A stretch of 64,000 nucleotides of DNA from CAZNXJ01 sp964577115. GTDB taxonomy: Bacteria > Planctomycetota > Planctomycetia > Pirellulales > Pirellulaceae. The stretch lies in contig CAZNXJ010000012.1 in assembly GCA_964577115.1 (NCBI GenBank), positions 103,082-167,081 of the forward strand. The letters run 5' to 3'. Shown piece by piece: positions 9,745 to 17,934 of the stretch (the first letter of the stretch is position 1; every line of letters starts with the position of its first letter). The notes under the pieces were generated by a model. That model was not told where the DNA came from, did not search any database, and worked only from the letters and a program-made list of their open reading frames with translations. The position numbers and the translations under genes are program-made.

Positions 9745-9773
9745 GTAAACTTCCACTAACCCGCAAAGTTTAC
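9745..9773. promoter_or_regulatory. Operator-like inverted repeat upstream of BBP7 gene
   Basis: A perfect 8-base inverted repeat, GTAAACTT at 9745-9752 and AAGTTTAC at 9766-9773, has half-sites centred 21 bases (two helical turns) apart. This suits a dimeric regulator better than a hairpin. It lies about 95 bases before the BBP7 start, inside the only AT-rich patch of the 363-base gap 9504-9866. I see nothing else in that gap. Confidence 0.35.
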
Positions 9774-9866
9774 TTAATCGATACGGTCGGCAATGCCGAA
9801 ACATATACCCGACACCGCGGGACATTTCCCGCCAGGACTTTGCCGTCAGCACGGGAGAGTAGGCGA

Positions 9867-11222
9867 ATGCGATTATTCGCAGAGAGTTGGAAGCGGGGGC
9901 TGTTTGGGCTGCTCGCAATGACGCTCGTGACCGCCAGCGTGTCGGCGGAGAGTCCGCGTCGTACGACGAGTACCGTGAAGCGTACCCCGGCCCAGCGAGT
10001 CGCCCAGGAATCGGTTCTTCGGAGCCAACCGGAGCCGGCACGCAGGGAGGTGCAGCGCGCGCCCGAGCCGATTGATCCGGCCTACGGCGACTCGTCCATG
10101 GATTACCTGCCCTATTACGACGGCCCGGCAATGGCGGGGCCGTGCGGCCCGGCGGGATGCGGTGTCATGGGAATGTGCACGCAGCACGGGATTTGGGTGG
10201 ACCTGGATTACCTGCTGTGGGCTCGGCGGGGCCGGTACCTGCCCGCGCTGGTGACGACCGAGCCCAACGGCGGCGTATTGCCCGGGGCGACCGTGGTGTT
10301 TGGTGACAATCGCGAGGGTGCCGAGATGCGGCCGGGCGGACGCGTGCGCATCGGCACGTGGCTCGACGCCTGCGGCATCATGGCCGTGGAGGGTAGCTTC
10401 CTCGCGCTCGGCGACGGGCGCGTGTCGTTCAACGTGGATTCCTCGGAGATGTCGACGATCGCTCGCCCCTTCTTCAACTTGACGGATAACCTGGCCGGCG
10501 GAGTCGTGGGACAGGACGCATTGCAGGTCGCCCTGGCCGGCACGTCGACGGGCAGTCTTTCCATCAACAGTTCGTCCGACGTCGCCGCTTGGGATGTGAT
10601 CTTTCGCGGGCTCTTGCATGAAGCCGGCCATACTCGGCTGGACTTGCTCGCGGGCTATCAGGGAGCTCGTATCGACGAAGACCTCGTGATCTCGAGCTCT
10701 ACGACGCTGCTTGCTAACTCCAACCAGATCGATGTCGTTGACTCGTTTGCAACCGACAATGTGTTTCACGGCGGTGCGATCGGCTTTGAATTAGTCCATA
10801 CGTACAATCGGTGGAACCTCGAGCTGCTGGGTAAGGTTGGCTTCGGCAACATGAAGCAGGCCGTGACGATCGATGGCCAGCAGACCGTGACCGTTCCGCC
10901 GAGCTCGACAACGAGCTCCGAAGGCGGCTTGCTGGCTCAGCCGACCAACATCGGCCGGTATACGCGGGACGAATTCGCCGTGAATCCCGAAGTGGGAGTA
11001 ACGCTGAACTACCAGCTGACCGAATGCATCAATTTGACGACCGGCTATTCGTTCCTATATTGGAACAAGGTGCTACAGCCGGGGGATCAATTGGATCCAC
11101 AATTGGCCGTCAATCCCGATCAGCCGCCGGCGCCGGGCGAATACCAGCGTCCGTCGTTCGACTTCAAGGACGGAAGCTACTATATCCACGGTCTGCACTT
11201 CGGCGTTCAGTTCGTGTGGTGA
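9867..11222 (+). CDS. BBP7-family outer-membrane beta-barrel protein
   Basis: This is a 451-residue secreted protein. The signal peptide has a basic start (MRLFAESWKRG), a hydrophobic core and a likely cut after VSA at residue 27. After a Pro/Arg-rich linker comes the BBP7 opening: a Gly/Cys loop (GPAGCGVMGMC), then WVDLDYLLWARRG, LPALVTTEP and GVLPGATVVFGD. The rest alternates strands as in a porin-like barrel. The final residues HGLHFGVQFVW end in an aromatic, a BAM-type C-terminal signal. BBP7 proteins are numerous in Planctomycetota and of unknown function; an outer-membrane location is inferred. The start at 9867 was chosen for the signal peptide and an upstream AGGCGA; the frame is open further upstream without protein-like content. 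Confidence 0.88.
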   Translation: MRLFAESWKRGLFGLLAMTLVTASVSAESPRRTTSTVKRTPAQRVAQESVLRSQPEPARREVQRAPEPIDPAYGDSSMDYLPYYDGPAMAGPCGPAGCGVMGMCTQHGIWVDLDYLLWARRGRYLPALVTTEPNGGVLPGATVVFGDNREGAEMRPGGRVRIGTWLDACGIMAVEGSFLALGDGRVSFNVDSSEMSTIARPFFNLTDNLAGGVVGQDALQVALAGTSTGSLSINSSSDVAAWDVIFRGLLHEAGHTRLDLLAGYQGARIDEDLVISSSTTLLANSNQIDVVDSFATDNVFHGGAIGFELVHTYNRWNLELLGKVGFGNMKQAVTIDGQQTVTVPPSSTTSSEGGLLAQPTNIGRYTRDEFAVNPEVGVTLNYQLTECINLTTGYSFLYWNKVLQPGDQLDPQLAVNPDQPPAPGEYQRPSFDFKDGSYYIHGLHFGVQFVW

Positions 11223-11333
11223 TTGGCGATCGTCCATTGCGGCGCACGAAGACACCGCGGGCTCGCCCAAAATCCTCTTTGTTATTGAGATGCTCGCGTG
11301 GCCAGCGCGAGTCCTTGGACGGCTGCGGCGAGT

Positions 11334-11699
11334 CTATCTTTGAGCGAGGACGCCGCTGAGGAGCAGCTCGCCGAGCTGCTCCCACGTCACCGTCTCGTCG
11401 AAGTCACATCCATACGTATGCGCGGGCTGGTCTTCCTCCTGTAGCCAGCGGATGCGACCGTGAAAGGTCCACCGCTGCGGGGCCGCGCCATTCAGGTGGA
11501 ATCGCACTTCGACCGATTCCCCTTCGTTCCAGGAATGGCCGGTCGTGGCGAACCGCATTCCTTGCCGCGAGAAGTCGACGAGCTGCACGGTCGTCGGGCC
11601 GGGCTCGCCATGAGCGACGACTTGCACCTCGAGCGCGGCAGAATCTACGACGGCATGTCGAGGAAGTCGTGGGGTGAAGTCGACGTGTTCGGCGGACAT
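11334..11699 (-). CDS. PilZ-domain protein
   Basis: A 121-residue single-domain protein of PilZ type, a fold that often senses cyclic di-GMP. It has PRLPRHAVVDSAALEV (an RxxR-like basic N-terminal segment), VQLVDFSRQGMRFAT (the D/NxSxxG motif in the form DFSRQG), then strands VEVRFHLNG and WTFHGRIRWLQEE and a final CDFDE strand. The c-di-GMP motifs are recognisable but not perfect (RLPR instead of RxxxR), so ligand binding is not certain. I started at the ATG giving MSAEHVDF; the frame continues upstream with Arg/Ser-rich sequence. It faces away from the DUF1559 gene to its right. Confidence 0.75.
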   Translation of the reverse strand: MSAEHVDFTPRLPRHAVVDSAALEVQVVAHGEPGPTTVQLVDFSRQGMRFATTGHSWNEGESVEVRFHLNGAAPQRWTFHGRIRWLQEEDQPAHTYGCDFDETVTWEQLGELLLSGVLAQR

Positions 11700-12168
11700 A
11701 TCGGCTCCGTTCGCGCGACGCGAGTGACGGGCAGGCTCTGAGAGGAAGTCTACGCCAACACTTGCCGGCTTCCCGGGCTGGCGATCGCGCCACCGTGGAT
11801 TGGACGAAGATTCTAGCCGTACAATCCTCGCATTCCTCACCGTCGCACTCAACAACCGGCCGCTCGGCCGCATTCCTCCCCTCAGCACCCCGGAGCGACA
11901 AGGGACTAGCAGCACGTCACGGCCGCGCGTGACACGTGGATGGCACGGCGGTGCGTCCGCTTCTTCGCGGTGGCGGGAAGACGGATTAGGATCCAACGCG
12001 GGCGCCGAGCGGCAGCGCGCGTCATCACGGATTCGAGGACTTCAAGGACATTGGCCCGCGCGGTGGAGATGCGGCGAAAGCACGTCCGCGATACGGATGC
12101 GGCCGTGCGCCTGCGCTCGCAACCGAGAAGCATGCGGGTCGAGGAACCGCCACGGTGGGAGGTGCAAA
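11700..12168. other. Intergenic region between PilZ and DUF1559 genes
   Basis: These 469 bases separate two divergent genes. No protein-like frame, RNA or strong hairpin is seen. It must hold the promoters of both neighbours, but I cannot place -35/-10 boxes. Its last bases hold the GGGAGG ribosome binding site of the following gene. Confidence 0.5.
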
Positions 12169-13125
12169 TTGGAACGGAAGGATGCTGCGCGACGAGGATT
12201 TACTTTAGTCGAGCTACTAGTGGTGCTGGCGATCGTGACGCTGCTGGCGGCGATTCTCCTACCAGCAGTGCACTCGGTCCGCGAGTCCGCTCGGCGTATA
12301 CGTTGTGCTCACAATCTCCAGCAGATTGGCGTGGCACTGCACAACTTTCACGCAACGTGGCGTCACTGTCCTCCCGGGGCGATTACGACCTCCACCTCAC
12401 GCAAAGCAATGGCGACTCGGCGACGGCTCAACATTCCTGACGGAGTAACGCATAGTTGGGCGGTATTTCTGCTGCCGTATCTCGAGCAGCGGACGGTGCA
12501 TGATCTTTATAACTTTCAGGTCGATTGGCGTGCGGCGGAGAACCAACAAGCACGCGAGCAGTGGCTGTCGGTATTCGGTTGCCCATCGGCTCCGGGACTC
12601 GAGCGGTGGGACGAGTTTCGCTCATCAACGTTTGGACCGATTCGCGCAGCGGCGAGCGACTATGGGGTGGATCACGCGATCGATACGCGCCTAAGCGGCC
12701 TGGGGCTGATTGACGAAGCGACAGCGAAACTGCCCGAAGGGATGATGCGCGCCGATGAAGTCAATTCGTTCGACGATGTGCTCGACGGCCTCTCCCAGAC
12801 GATGTGGATATGCGAGGACGCGGGGCGCCCGAAACGCTACGATCCTTGGCAGCGGGAAGGTGGCAGCCGAGTCCCTGGGGCGGCGTGGGCCGACAGCGAA
12901 AATGAATTCATTACCCACGGCACCACTCGCGATGGCAGTACTTCGCCGGGCCCATGCGCGGTGAATTGCTCGAATAATAACGAGATCTACGCCTTCCATC
13001 CGGCCGGGGCGCACTGCCTGTTCGGCGACGGAGCCGTGCGCCTGATCGCCGAGACCATCGACATTCGCATCGTAGGCCGAATGATTACGCGCGCTGCGCG
13101 CGAACCCGGAGCATTTCCGCCATGA
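12169..13125 (+). CDS. DUF1559 prepilin-like protein (TTG start)
   Basis: A pseudopilin-like protein of 318 residues. The type IV prepilin motif RRGFTLVELLVVLAIV near the start is the site of prepilin peptidase cleavage and methylation. Then come VHSVRESARRIRCAHNLQQIG and an H-x-G-G-type end with FHPAGAHCLFGDGAVRLI, both typical of DUF1559 (SBP_bac_10), a family vastly expanded in Planctomycetota and of unknown function. The start is decided by the ribosome binding site: GGGAGG lies seven bases before a TTG, which places the prepilin motif at residue 7 with leader MERKDAA. The open frame reaches far upstream but its content is not protein-like. The product should sit in the inner membrane and, if assembled, in a pilus-like fibre. 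Confidence 0.87.
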   Translation: MERKDAARRGFTLVELLVVLAIVTLLAAILLPAVHSVRESARRIRCAHNLQQIGVALHNFHATWRHCPPGAITTSTSRKAMATRRRLNIPDGVTHSWAVFLLPYLEQRTVHDLYNFQVDWRAAENQQAREQWLSVFGCPSAPGLERWDEFRSSTFGPIRAAASDYGVDHAIDTRLSGLGLIDEATAKLPEGMMRADEVNSFDDVLDGLSQTMWICEDAGRPKRYDPWQREGGSRVPGAAWADSENEFITHGTTRDGSTSPGPCAVNCSNNNEIYAFHPAGAHCLFGDGAVRLIAETIDIRIVGRMITRAAREPGAFPP

Positions 13126-13288
13126 TATTGCCCATGTGCGGTGGGATGATGCAAGTTTCGCGCGCCAGGCGAACGGTCTCGGTGCAGTAGCTACTGCGAA
13201 GCTCGCGATTCGCGGACCGAAAATCGGGCCCCCGATTTGAACGACGAGGCAGGCTCGGCCGCCGCGCACCGTCGCCTCGGCGCCGCGG

Positions 13289-13480
13289 CTATTCGCCGGG
13301 AAGCTCTTGCGCTTTGCGCCGTCCCAGCTCGATCGCGGCATCTTTCGTCGCGCACTGCTCGATAAACTCACCATCGATGCGCAGGCAGTAAGGCAGCGGG
13401 CTATGCGGAATGACGCTGATCAGAACGCGTCGCCCGTTGATGGCTTCGCTGTAGACAACCGCGAGCGTTTCTTCCGCCAT
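13289..13480 (-). CDS. Small conserved-looking hypothetical protein
   Basis: A 63-residue protein beginning MAEETLAVVYSEAING and ending KAQELPGE. The composition is ordinary, and codon choice (GC-rich third positions) fits the neighbours, so I think it is real. The ATG at 13480 has GAGGTGG eight bases upstream; in-frame starts at 13525 and 13558 exist but lack a ribosome binding site. It looks like a small alpha/beta protein with strands TLAVVYSE and RVLISVIPH and a C-terminal helix. I do not recognise a family. It lies alone between a DUF1559 gene and the thioredoxin/CcdA fusion, which are on the other strand. Confidence 0.55.
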   Translation of the reverse strand: MAEETLAVVYSEAINGRRVLISVIPHSPLPYCLRIDGEFIEQCATKDAAIELGRRKAQELPGE

Positions 13481-13818
13481 GGTGCATGCCACCTCAAATC
13501 GATTGCCAGTATTCGGATCCCACATTGCACGAACCGGACGAGCGCCTCTTGCGAGCAAAGTTGCCGAGCGGTTCGAACGCGTTTTATCCTACTGCGCGGC
13601 GGTGCCGCTGAAAATGTTCACGCGTCGAGTTGCATTTCGGAAGCGAATTCTGTGCCCCGGCGCGTGAATTGCCGCACGGCCTACGGCCGGATGTCCATAT
13701 CCGTAATGCGCCAAGGGATTCGTAGGCGCACGGTTTCGAGGAGAGACGCGGCGTATGACAGCCGGCTAGAATGAGGAGAGGCTGACAAGAACGTTTCTTC
13801 GAGCCGAATGGGTGTGCC
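13481..13818. other. Intergenic region
   Basis: These 338 bases lie between the small minus-strand gene and the thioredoxin/CcdA gene. No convincing gene, repeat or RNA is seen; it should carry the promoters of the two divergent neighbours. Confidence 0.45.
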
Positions 13819-15486
13819 ATGGGTGCGGACTCGAGATTGCGGTTCTTTGCCGCGGGTCGTGTATGCGCGATTTTCTTTCTGGCAGCCCAACCGATACCCA
13901 TACTTGCCGCGCAGGCGTCCGGCGAACGTTGTATCGCCGTCGAGTTCTACTATCGAAGTGGTGAAGAAGAAAGCGACCAGGCATTGAAAATCGTCCAGCG
14001 CGAACTGGGCGACCGGCGCGGTGTGCGGCTCGTCTCCATCGACTTGAAACAGAATCCTGAACGGGCCGACCGCGTTCGACAGATCGCGGATTTTTTCCAG
14101 CTCGATCCCGAAATGACGCCTCTGCTGTATGGAGCGAATCGAGCGATCCATGGGTATCGCGACGAGACGCAGTATGTGTCAGAAATCCGTCAGCTGACGC
14201 GCATGGAGGTGTTTGTCCGCGCGGGGTGCCCGCACTGTGCGCGCGCCAAGGAATTTCTCAAGGGAGTGGCTCAGCGATATCCCGGTGTGGAGATAGTTTA
14301 TCGCGAAATCACGAGTGACCCCGAGGCGGCTCAGCGCGTACAGCAGCTCGCTCGCCAATATCGCCAGGCGGCCGCCAGCGTACCGGTCTTCCACTTTTGC
14401 CGCCGGCTGATTGTCGGATTTGACAGTGAAACGGGTACGGGACGGCGCGTCGAGGCGACACTGGAGCGGTGGTCACATCCCTGCCCCAAGGATGAGCAGT
14501 CTCGAACATCGCAAACGGGGGCACGATTGCGCCACGGCCAGGCCGCCCTGCTGGCCGTTATGGGGTGGACCACAGGTGGGTGGATCACGTTGCTGAGTCA
14601 GCCGAGCGAGTTCGACGAGAACGATGCGCCCGACGATCCACCACCGCTGCTGCCGCTGCCGGATGAGCTTGCCCCCTTGCCGCTTCCATCCCCTGAGGCA
14701 AGTTCGTCGGAATTACCCGTTGGGGATAGTGACGAGGATCTGTCTGACGCGTTCGAGATGCCCTGGATTGGGAGGCTGCGCGCGTCGGAAGTGGGGCTGC
14801 CCCTGTTTACCATCGCGATTGGGCTCGTCGATGGTTTCAATCCGTGCGCGATGTGGGTGCTGCTTTTCTTGCTCTCGATCCTGGTCAACCTGCGGAGCCG
14901 GGCAAAGATTATTGCAGTTGCCGGGACGTTCGTCGTGATTAGCGGCCTTGTGTACTTTGCGTTCATGGCCGCCTGGCTGAGCGTTTTCGCGTGGATCAGC
15001 TTGCAGCGGCCGATCCAGATCGCGCTGGGAATCCTGGCGGTGCTCGTGGGCGTCATTCACATCAAAGACTTCTTTGCCTTCAAACGCGGCATTACCCTTT
15101 CCATTCCCGAATCGGCCAAGCCAGGGATCTACGCGCGCGTGCGGAAGATCGTAACGGCAGAGAATCTGACAGGAGCCGTGGTGGGCGCGAGCGTCCTGGC
15201 CGTGATGGTGAACTTCCTCGAGCTGCTGTGTACGGCAGGATTGCCCGCGCTGTACACGGGAATCCTGGCGAGTCGCAACTTGCCGCCGTGGCAGAACTAT
15301 TCGTACCTGCTGCTCTACAACCTCGCGTACATGTTCGACGACGCGCTGATGGTCACCGCCGTTGTCGTGACGCTCAATAAGACAAAGCTCCAAGAGCGGC
15401 ACGGCCGCGTTCTCAAGCTCGTTGGCGGCGCGTTCATCTTCGTGCTCGGCGCCGTAATGCTCTTCCGGCCCGAATGGCTTGTTTAG
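13819..15486 (+). CDS. Double thioredoxin-fold / CcdA-like membrane fusion protein
   Basis: The protein has 555 residues with a signal peptide or anchor (GRVCAIFFLAAQPIPILAA). Domain 1 (about 33-125) looks like a thioredoxin fold with one Cys and no CxxC; a TPLLYGANRAIHGY segment marks the cis-Pro region. Domain 2 (about 135-215) is glutaredoxin-like: active site AGCPHCARAK and cis-Pro segment SVPVFHFC. An acidic, proline-rich linker follows (about 265-310). The last 230 residues are a CcdA/DsbD-type electron carrier with six predicted membrane helices and conserved cysteines in GFNPCAMWVLLF and NFLELLCTAGLP. The likely role is passing reducing power across the cytoplasmic membrane to a periplasmic thiol domain, as DsbD does, but here with the carrier C-terminal and two thiol domains N-terminal. 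The ATG at 13819 lies at the start of the hydrophobic leader. Confidence 0.82.
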   Translation: MGADSRLRFFAAGRVCAIFFLAAQPIPILAAQASGERCIAVEFYYRSGEEESDQALKIVQRELGDRRGVRLVSIDLKQNPERADRVRQIADFFQLDPEMTPLLYGANRAIHGYRDETQYVSEIRQLTRMEVFVRAGCPHCARAKEFLKGVAQRYPGVEIVYREITSDPEAAQRVQQLARQYRQAAASVPVFHFCRRLIVGFDSETGTGRRVEATLERWSHPCPKDEQSRTSQTGARLRHGQAALLAVMGWTTGGWITLLSQPSEFDENDAPDDPPPLLPLPDELAPLPLPSPEASSSELPVGDSDEDLSDAFEMPWIGRLRASEVGLPLFTIAIGLVDGFNPCAMWVLLFLLSILVNLRSRAKIIAVAGTFVVISGLVYFAFMAAWLSVFAWISLQRPIQIALGILAVLVGVIHIKDFFAFKRGITLSIPESAKPGIYARVRKIVTAENLTGAVVGASVLAVMVNFLELLCTAGLPALYTGILASRNLPPWQNYSYLLLYNLAYMFDDALMVTAVVVTLNKTKLQERHGRVLKLVGGAFIFVLGAVMLFRPEWLV

Positions 15487-15603
15487 GCGGAGAGGGCAAG
15501 GGGGCAAAGGAGGGGATAGCAGGGGCGCCATCGCGCGCCTTCGCGACTGTGGAGCGCGGCGCTGGATGCGCGAGGGAGACATGGAAGGTGGATTTTGGCC
15601 AAT

Positions 15604-15677
15604 CGGGGCGGAGGGATTCGAACCCCCGACTTCCTGGTCCCAAACCAGGCGCGCTAGCCAGACTGCGCTACGCCCCG
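15604..15677 (-). tRNA. tRNA-Pro (anticodon TGG)
   Basis: Read on the minus strand, 74 bases fold as a cloverleaf. The 7-bp acceptor stem CGGGGCG pairs with CGCCCCG. The anticodon stem CCTGG/CCAGG encloses loop TTTGGGA with anticodon TGG. The T arm has GGTTCGAAT. No encoded CCA follows the acceptor. It is a single tRNA with no partner nearby. Confidence 0.97.
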
Positions 15678-15822
15678 CACGAAGCCGGCCGATGGGCCGG
15701 TCGCGAATTCCCAATGCTAACTCGTGTACGAAATTCTGACAATGACGCACCTGCCTGCCGCAGTGGATCCCTCTGCGGGAGGGGCGGCGAGTGGTGCGAT
15801 CCGCTCCGCGATGACAGCGTCG

Positions 15823-16830
15823 CTATGCGCTGTGGCGCTGACTCTCAGACCGCTGATCGGTCATCGCTTCCCACAACCGCTCGAACTCCTCGTGATTCGC
15901 AAAATGGATCACGAACCGGCCCCGCCCGGTACTGGTTTGCTTGATCTCGACTTTCGTTCCAAGCACAACGCGGAGCTGCTGTTCGAGTGACAACAATTGA
16001 TCGCTCTTGGTTCGCTTCCGCTTGAGAGGCGAGGAAGGCTCCGGGGCTCCGTCCTCGTGGAGAATCCGCTCCTGCACGAGCCGCTCGGTGTCTCGGACGC
16101 TCCATCCTTCCGCGAGGATGCGTCGGCAGAACTCGCGCTGGAGCTGTTCGTCACCCAGTGGCAAGAGTGCGCGCGCGTGACCGGCCGACAGTTGATCGTT
16201 CCGCAGGCAGTCCATCACGTCCTGCGGCAGCTCGAGGAGACGGATCAGGTTGGCGATCGTTGAGCGGTCGATCTTCAGACGCTTTGCCAGGTCTTCCTGT
16301 GTGCAGCGGTGTTCGTCGAGGTAGCGTTTGAACGACAACGCCTTTTCGATGGCGTTCAGATCCTTGCGCTGGAGGTTCTCGACGATGGCCAGCTCGGCCA
16401 CCAACCGATCGTCGGCGTCCCTTAGCTGCGCGGGAACCGTGGTCCAACCGGCTTTGATGGCGGCTCGCAACCGCCGCTCGCCGGAGATCAGCTGATAACG
16501 ATCCCCCATCTTCCGGACGAGGATCGGTTGCAGCATCTGATGCGATTTGAGACTTTCCGCAAGCGAGGCAATTTCCTCTTCGCGGAACTCCCGGCGCGGC
16601 TGGAACGGGTTTTCGTCGATCTCGTCGACGCGTAGCTGGAGCAGCCTTTCGCCGGTTGCCTCGTCGCTCGCATCCGGCTCCTCCGCATGCAGCCGCAATG
16701 TCGGCTTGCCTTCCGGATCCGGCCGAACGGCCGCCGGTCGGACGACGCCGTCCTGCTCGCCGCCCGCCAACTCGTCCGGCGTGCCAAGCAAGGCTGCGAG
16801 GCCTCGCCCCAGTCGTCTATCCTTGGTCAC
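15823..16830 (-). CDS. parB: Chromosome-partitioning protein ParB (Spo0J/Noc family)
   Basis: The CTP-dependent clamp that loads at parS and spreads for chromosome segregation. It has 335 residues. The LGRGLAALLG start is the ParA-contacting peptide. The ParB/Srx domain follows: ENPFQPRREF, then ILVRKMGDRYQLISGERRLRAA containing the GERRLRA CTP motif, then VENLQRKDLNAIEKA. A helix-turn-helix (CTQEDLAKRLKIDRSTIANLIRL) binds parS, and a C-terminal dimer domain ends the protein. The start is a GTG at 16830 with GGAGG nine bases upstream, inside the end of parA (14-base overlap), which implies coupled translation. An in-frame ATG further upstream would add 17 residues from inside parA. Confidence 0.95.
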   Translation of the reverse strand: MTKDRRLGRGLAALLGTPDELAGGEQDGVVRPAAVRPDPEGKPTLRLHAEEPDASDEATGERLLQLRVDEIDENPFQPRREFREEEIASLAESLKSHQMLQPILVRKMGDRYQLISGERRLRAAIKAGWTTVPAQLRDADDRLVAELAIVENLQRKDLNAIEKALSFKRYLDEHRCTQEDLAKRLKIDRSTIANLIRLLELPQDVMDCLRNDQLSAGHARALLPLGDEQLQREFCRRILAEGWSVRDTERLVQERILHEDGAPEPSSPLKRKRTKSDQLLSLEQQLRVVLGTKVEIKQTSTGRGRFVIHFANHEEFERLWEAMTDQRSESQRHSA

Positions 16831-17572
16831 GATCCAGCACCTCCATGCAAAGCTCAATATAAGCCCGTGCTCCCCGGGCACGGGGCGAATAATCCAGAAC
16901 TGATAACCCGTGGCTGGGTGCTTCGGAAACCGCCACGTCGCGCGGCACGACCGTGTCGAACACGATCTCGCCGAAGAACTCCCGCACCTCCTTCTCGACC
17001 TCGCGCGTCAATTCGAGGCGGTGATCGTACATGGTCATGACAATCCCGCCGAACTCCAGACGCCCAGGATCCTGCCGCATCACGTCTCGGATGACGTGGA
17101 TCATCTGCGTCAGCCCTTCCATCGCGAAGTACTCGCACTGGATCGGCATCAGCACTTCCGTCGACGCCGTCAGCGCGGCTCGGGTTAGCGATCCGAGCGA
17201 CGGAGGGCAATCGATCAGCACGAAGTCGTAGCCTCCGAGTTCCGTGCGTAGATGGCTGCGCAGTAGTGTTGCATCGCTTTCGCCGGCTCGGACTAGTGAC
17301 TCGACGTCCTGAAAGCTGCGGCTTCCCGGCAGCAGATAAAGCCCGGTCGTTCGTGTCGCCCGGATCCCTTCGGCAAGCGGCGCTTTGCTGAGCAACAGAT
17401 GTCTCTCCGAAGGAGACTCGCCCAGGCCGCTGGTCGCATTGCACTGCGGATCGAGATCGATGAGCAGCGTGCGGCATCCCGACTTGGCGAGGCCCGTGGC
17501 CAGGTTCAGAGCCGTGGTAGTCTTGCCGACGCCTCCCTTCTGATTCGCGACGCACAGAATGCGATTCACCAC
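16817..17572 (-). CDS. parA: Chromosome-partitioning ATPase ParA/Soj
   Basis: A 251-residue deviant-Walker ATPase that moves ParB-parS complexes. The P-loop is NQKGGVGKTTTALNL with the signature first lysine, switch I is LLIDLDPQCNATSGL, and Walker B is YDFVLIDCPPSLG. The length is typical of chromosomal Soj. There are two adjacent GTG starts (17572, 17569) behind GGAGGCGAGG. The gene is first in a parA-parB operon. The 362 bases before it hold a parS-like site and overlapping inverted repeats, described separately. Confidence 0.96.
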   Translation of the reverse strand: MVNRILCVANQKGGVGKTTTALNLATGLAKSGCRTLLIDLDPQCNATSGLGESPSERHLLLSKAPLAEGIRATRTTGLYLLPGSRSFQDVESLVRAGESDATLLRSHLRTELGGYDFVLIDCPPSLGSLTRAALTASTEVLMPIQCEYFAMEGLTQMIHVIRDVMRQDPGRLEFGGIVMTMYDHRLELTREVEKEVREFFGEIVFDTVVPRDVAVSEAPSHGLSVLDYSPRARGARAYIELCMEVLDRDQG

Positions 17573-17790
17573 CCTCGCCTCCGTGCAAGTGGTGTTTCAA
17601 GAGGTCCGCGTACTGAACGGCGTGGTGCGCAGGCGCGCTCGCCCCGTCACCGGGACTCCCTAGGAAGCCGGTCACGCTGCGAGTGCGAGGATCATCGCGC
17701 GCAAGCCATGTCTCGCCGATTGTCCTTCGTCGACGGCGGACAGCGCGGTCGAACGAAGTTCGCGCCGATTGTAGCGAGGCCGCGCGAGGT

Positions 17791-17835
17791 CGCGAATCCC
17801 AAATTCGCGGAGCGTTTCATGAGAAACGCTCCGCG
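17791..17835. repeat. Two overlapping, mutually exclusive inverted repeats upstream of parA
   Basis: The first repeat has arms CGCGAAT (17791-17797) and ATTCGCG (17803-17809). The second has perfect 13-base arms, 17806-17818 (CGCGGAGCGTTTC) and 17823-17835, around loop ATGA. They share 17806-17809, so in RNA only one hairpin could form. They lie between the end of the DUF1015 gene and the start of parA, both on the minus strand. A terminator for the DUF1015 transcript is possible, but no T-run follows either one. Confidence 0.6.
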
Positions 17836-17865
17836 TTCACCGAACCTCCCATACCCTGCGAACCG

Positions 17866-17879
17866 GTTCCACGTGAAAC
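17866..17879. promoter_or_regulatory. parS-like centromere site
   Basis: GTTCCACGTGAAAC differs at one base from the classic 14-base core GTTTCACGTGAAAC bound by Spo0J/ParB; the central CACGTG palindrome is intact. It lies about 290 bases upstream of parA, where chromosomal parS sites are often found. I noticed no second copy in the window. Confidence 0.78.
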
Positions 17880-17934
17880 TCGGTAAACCTAACAAGGCCG
17901 GCAGATTCACCAATGGCGCTCGGAATGAGGCGGA

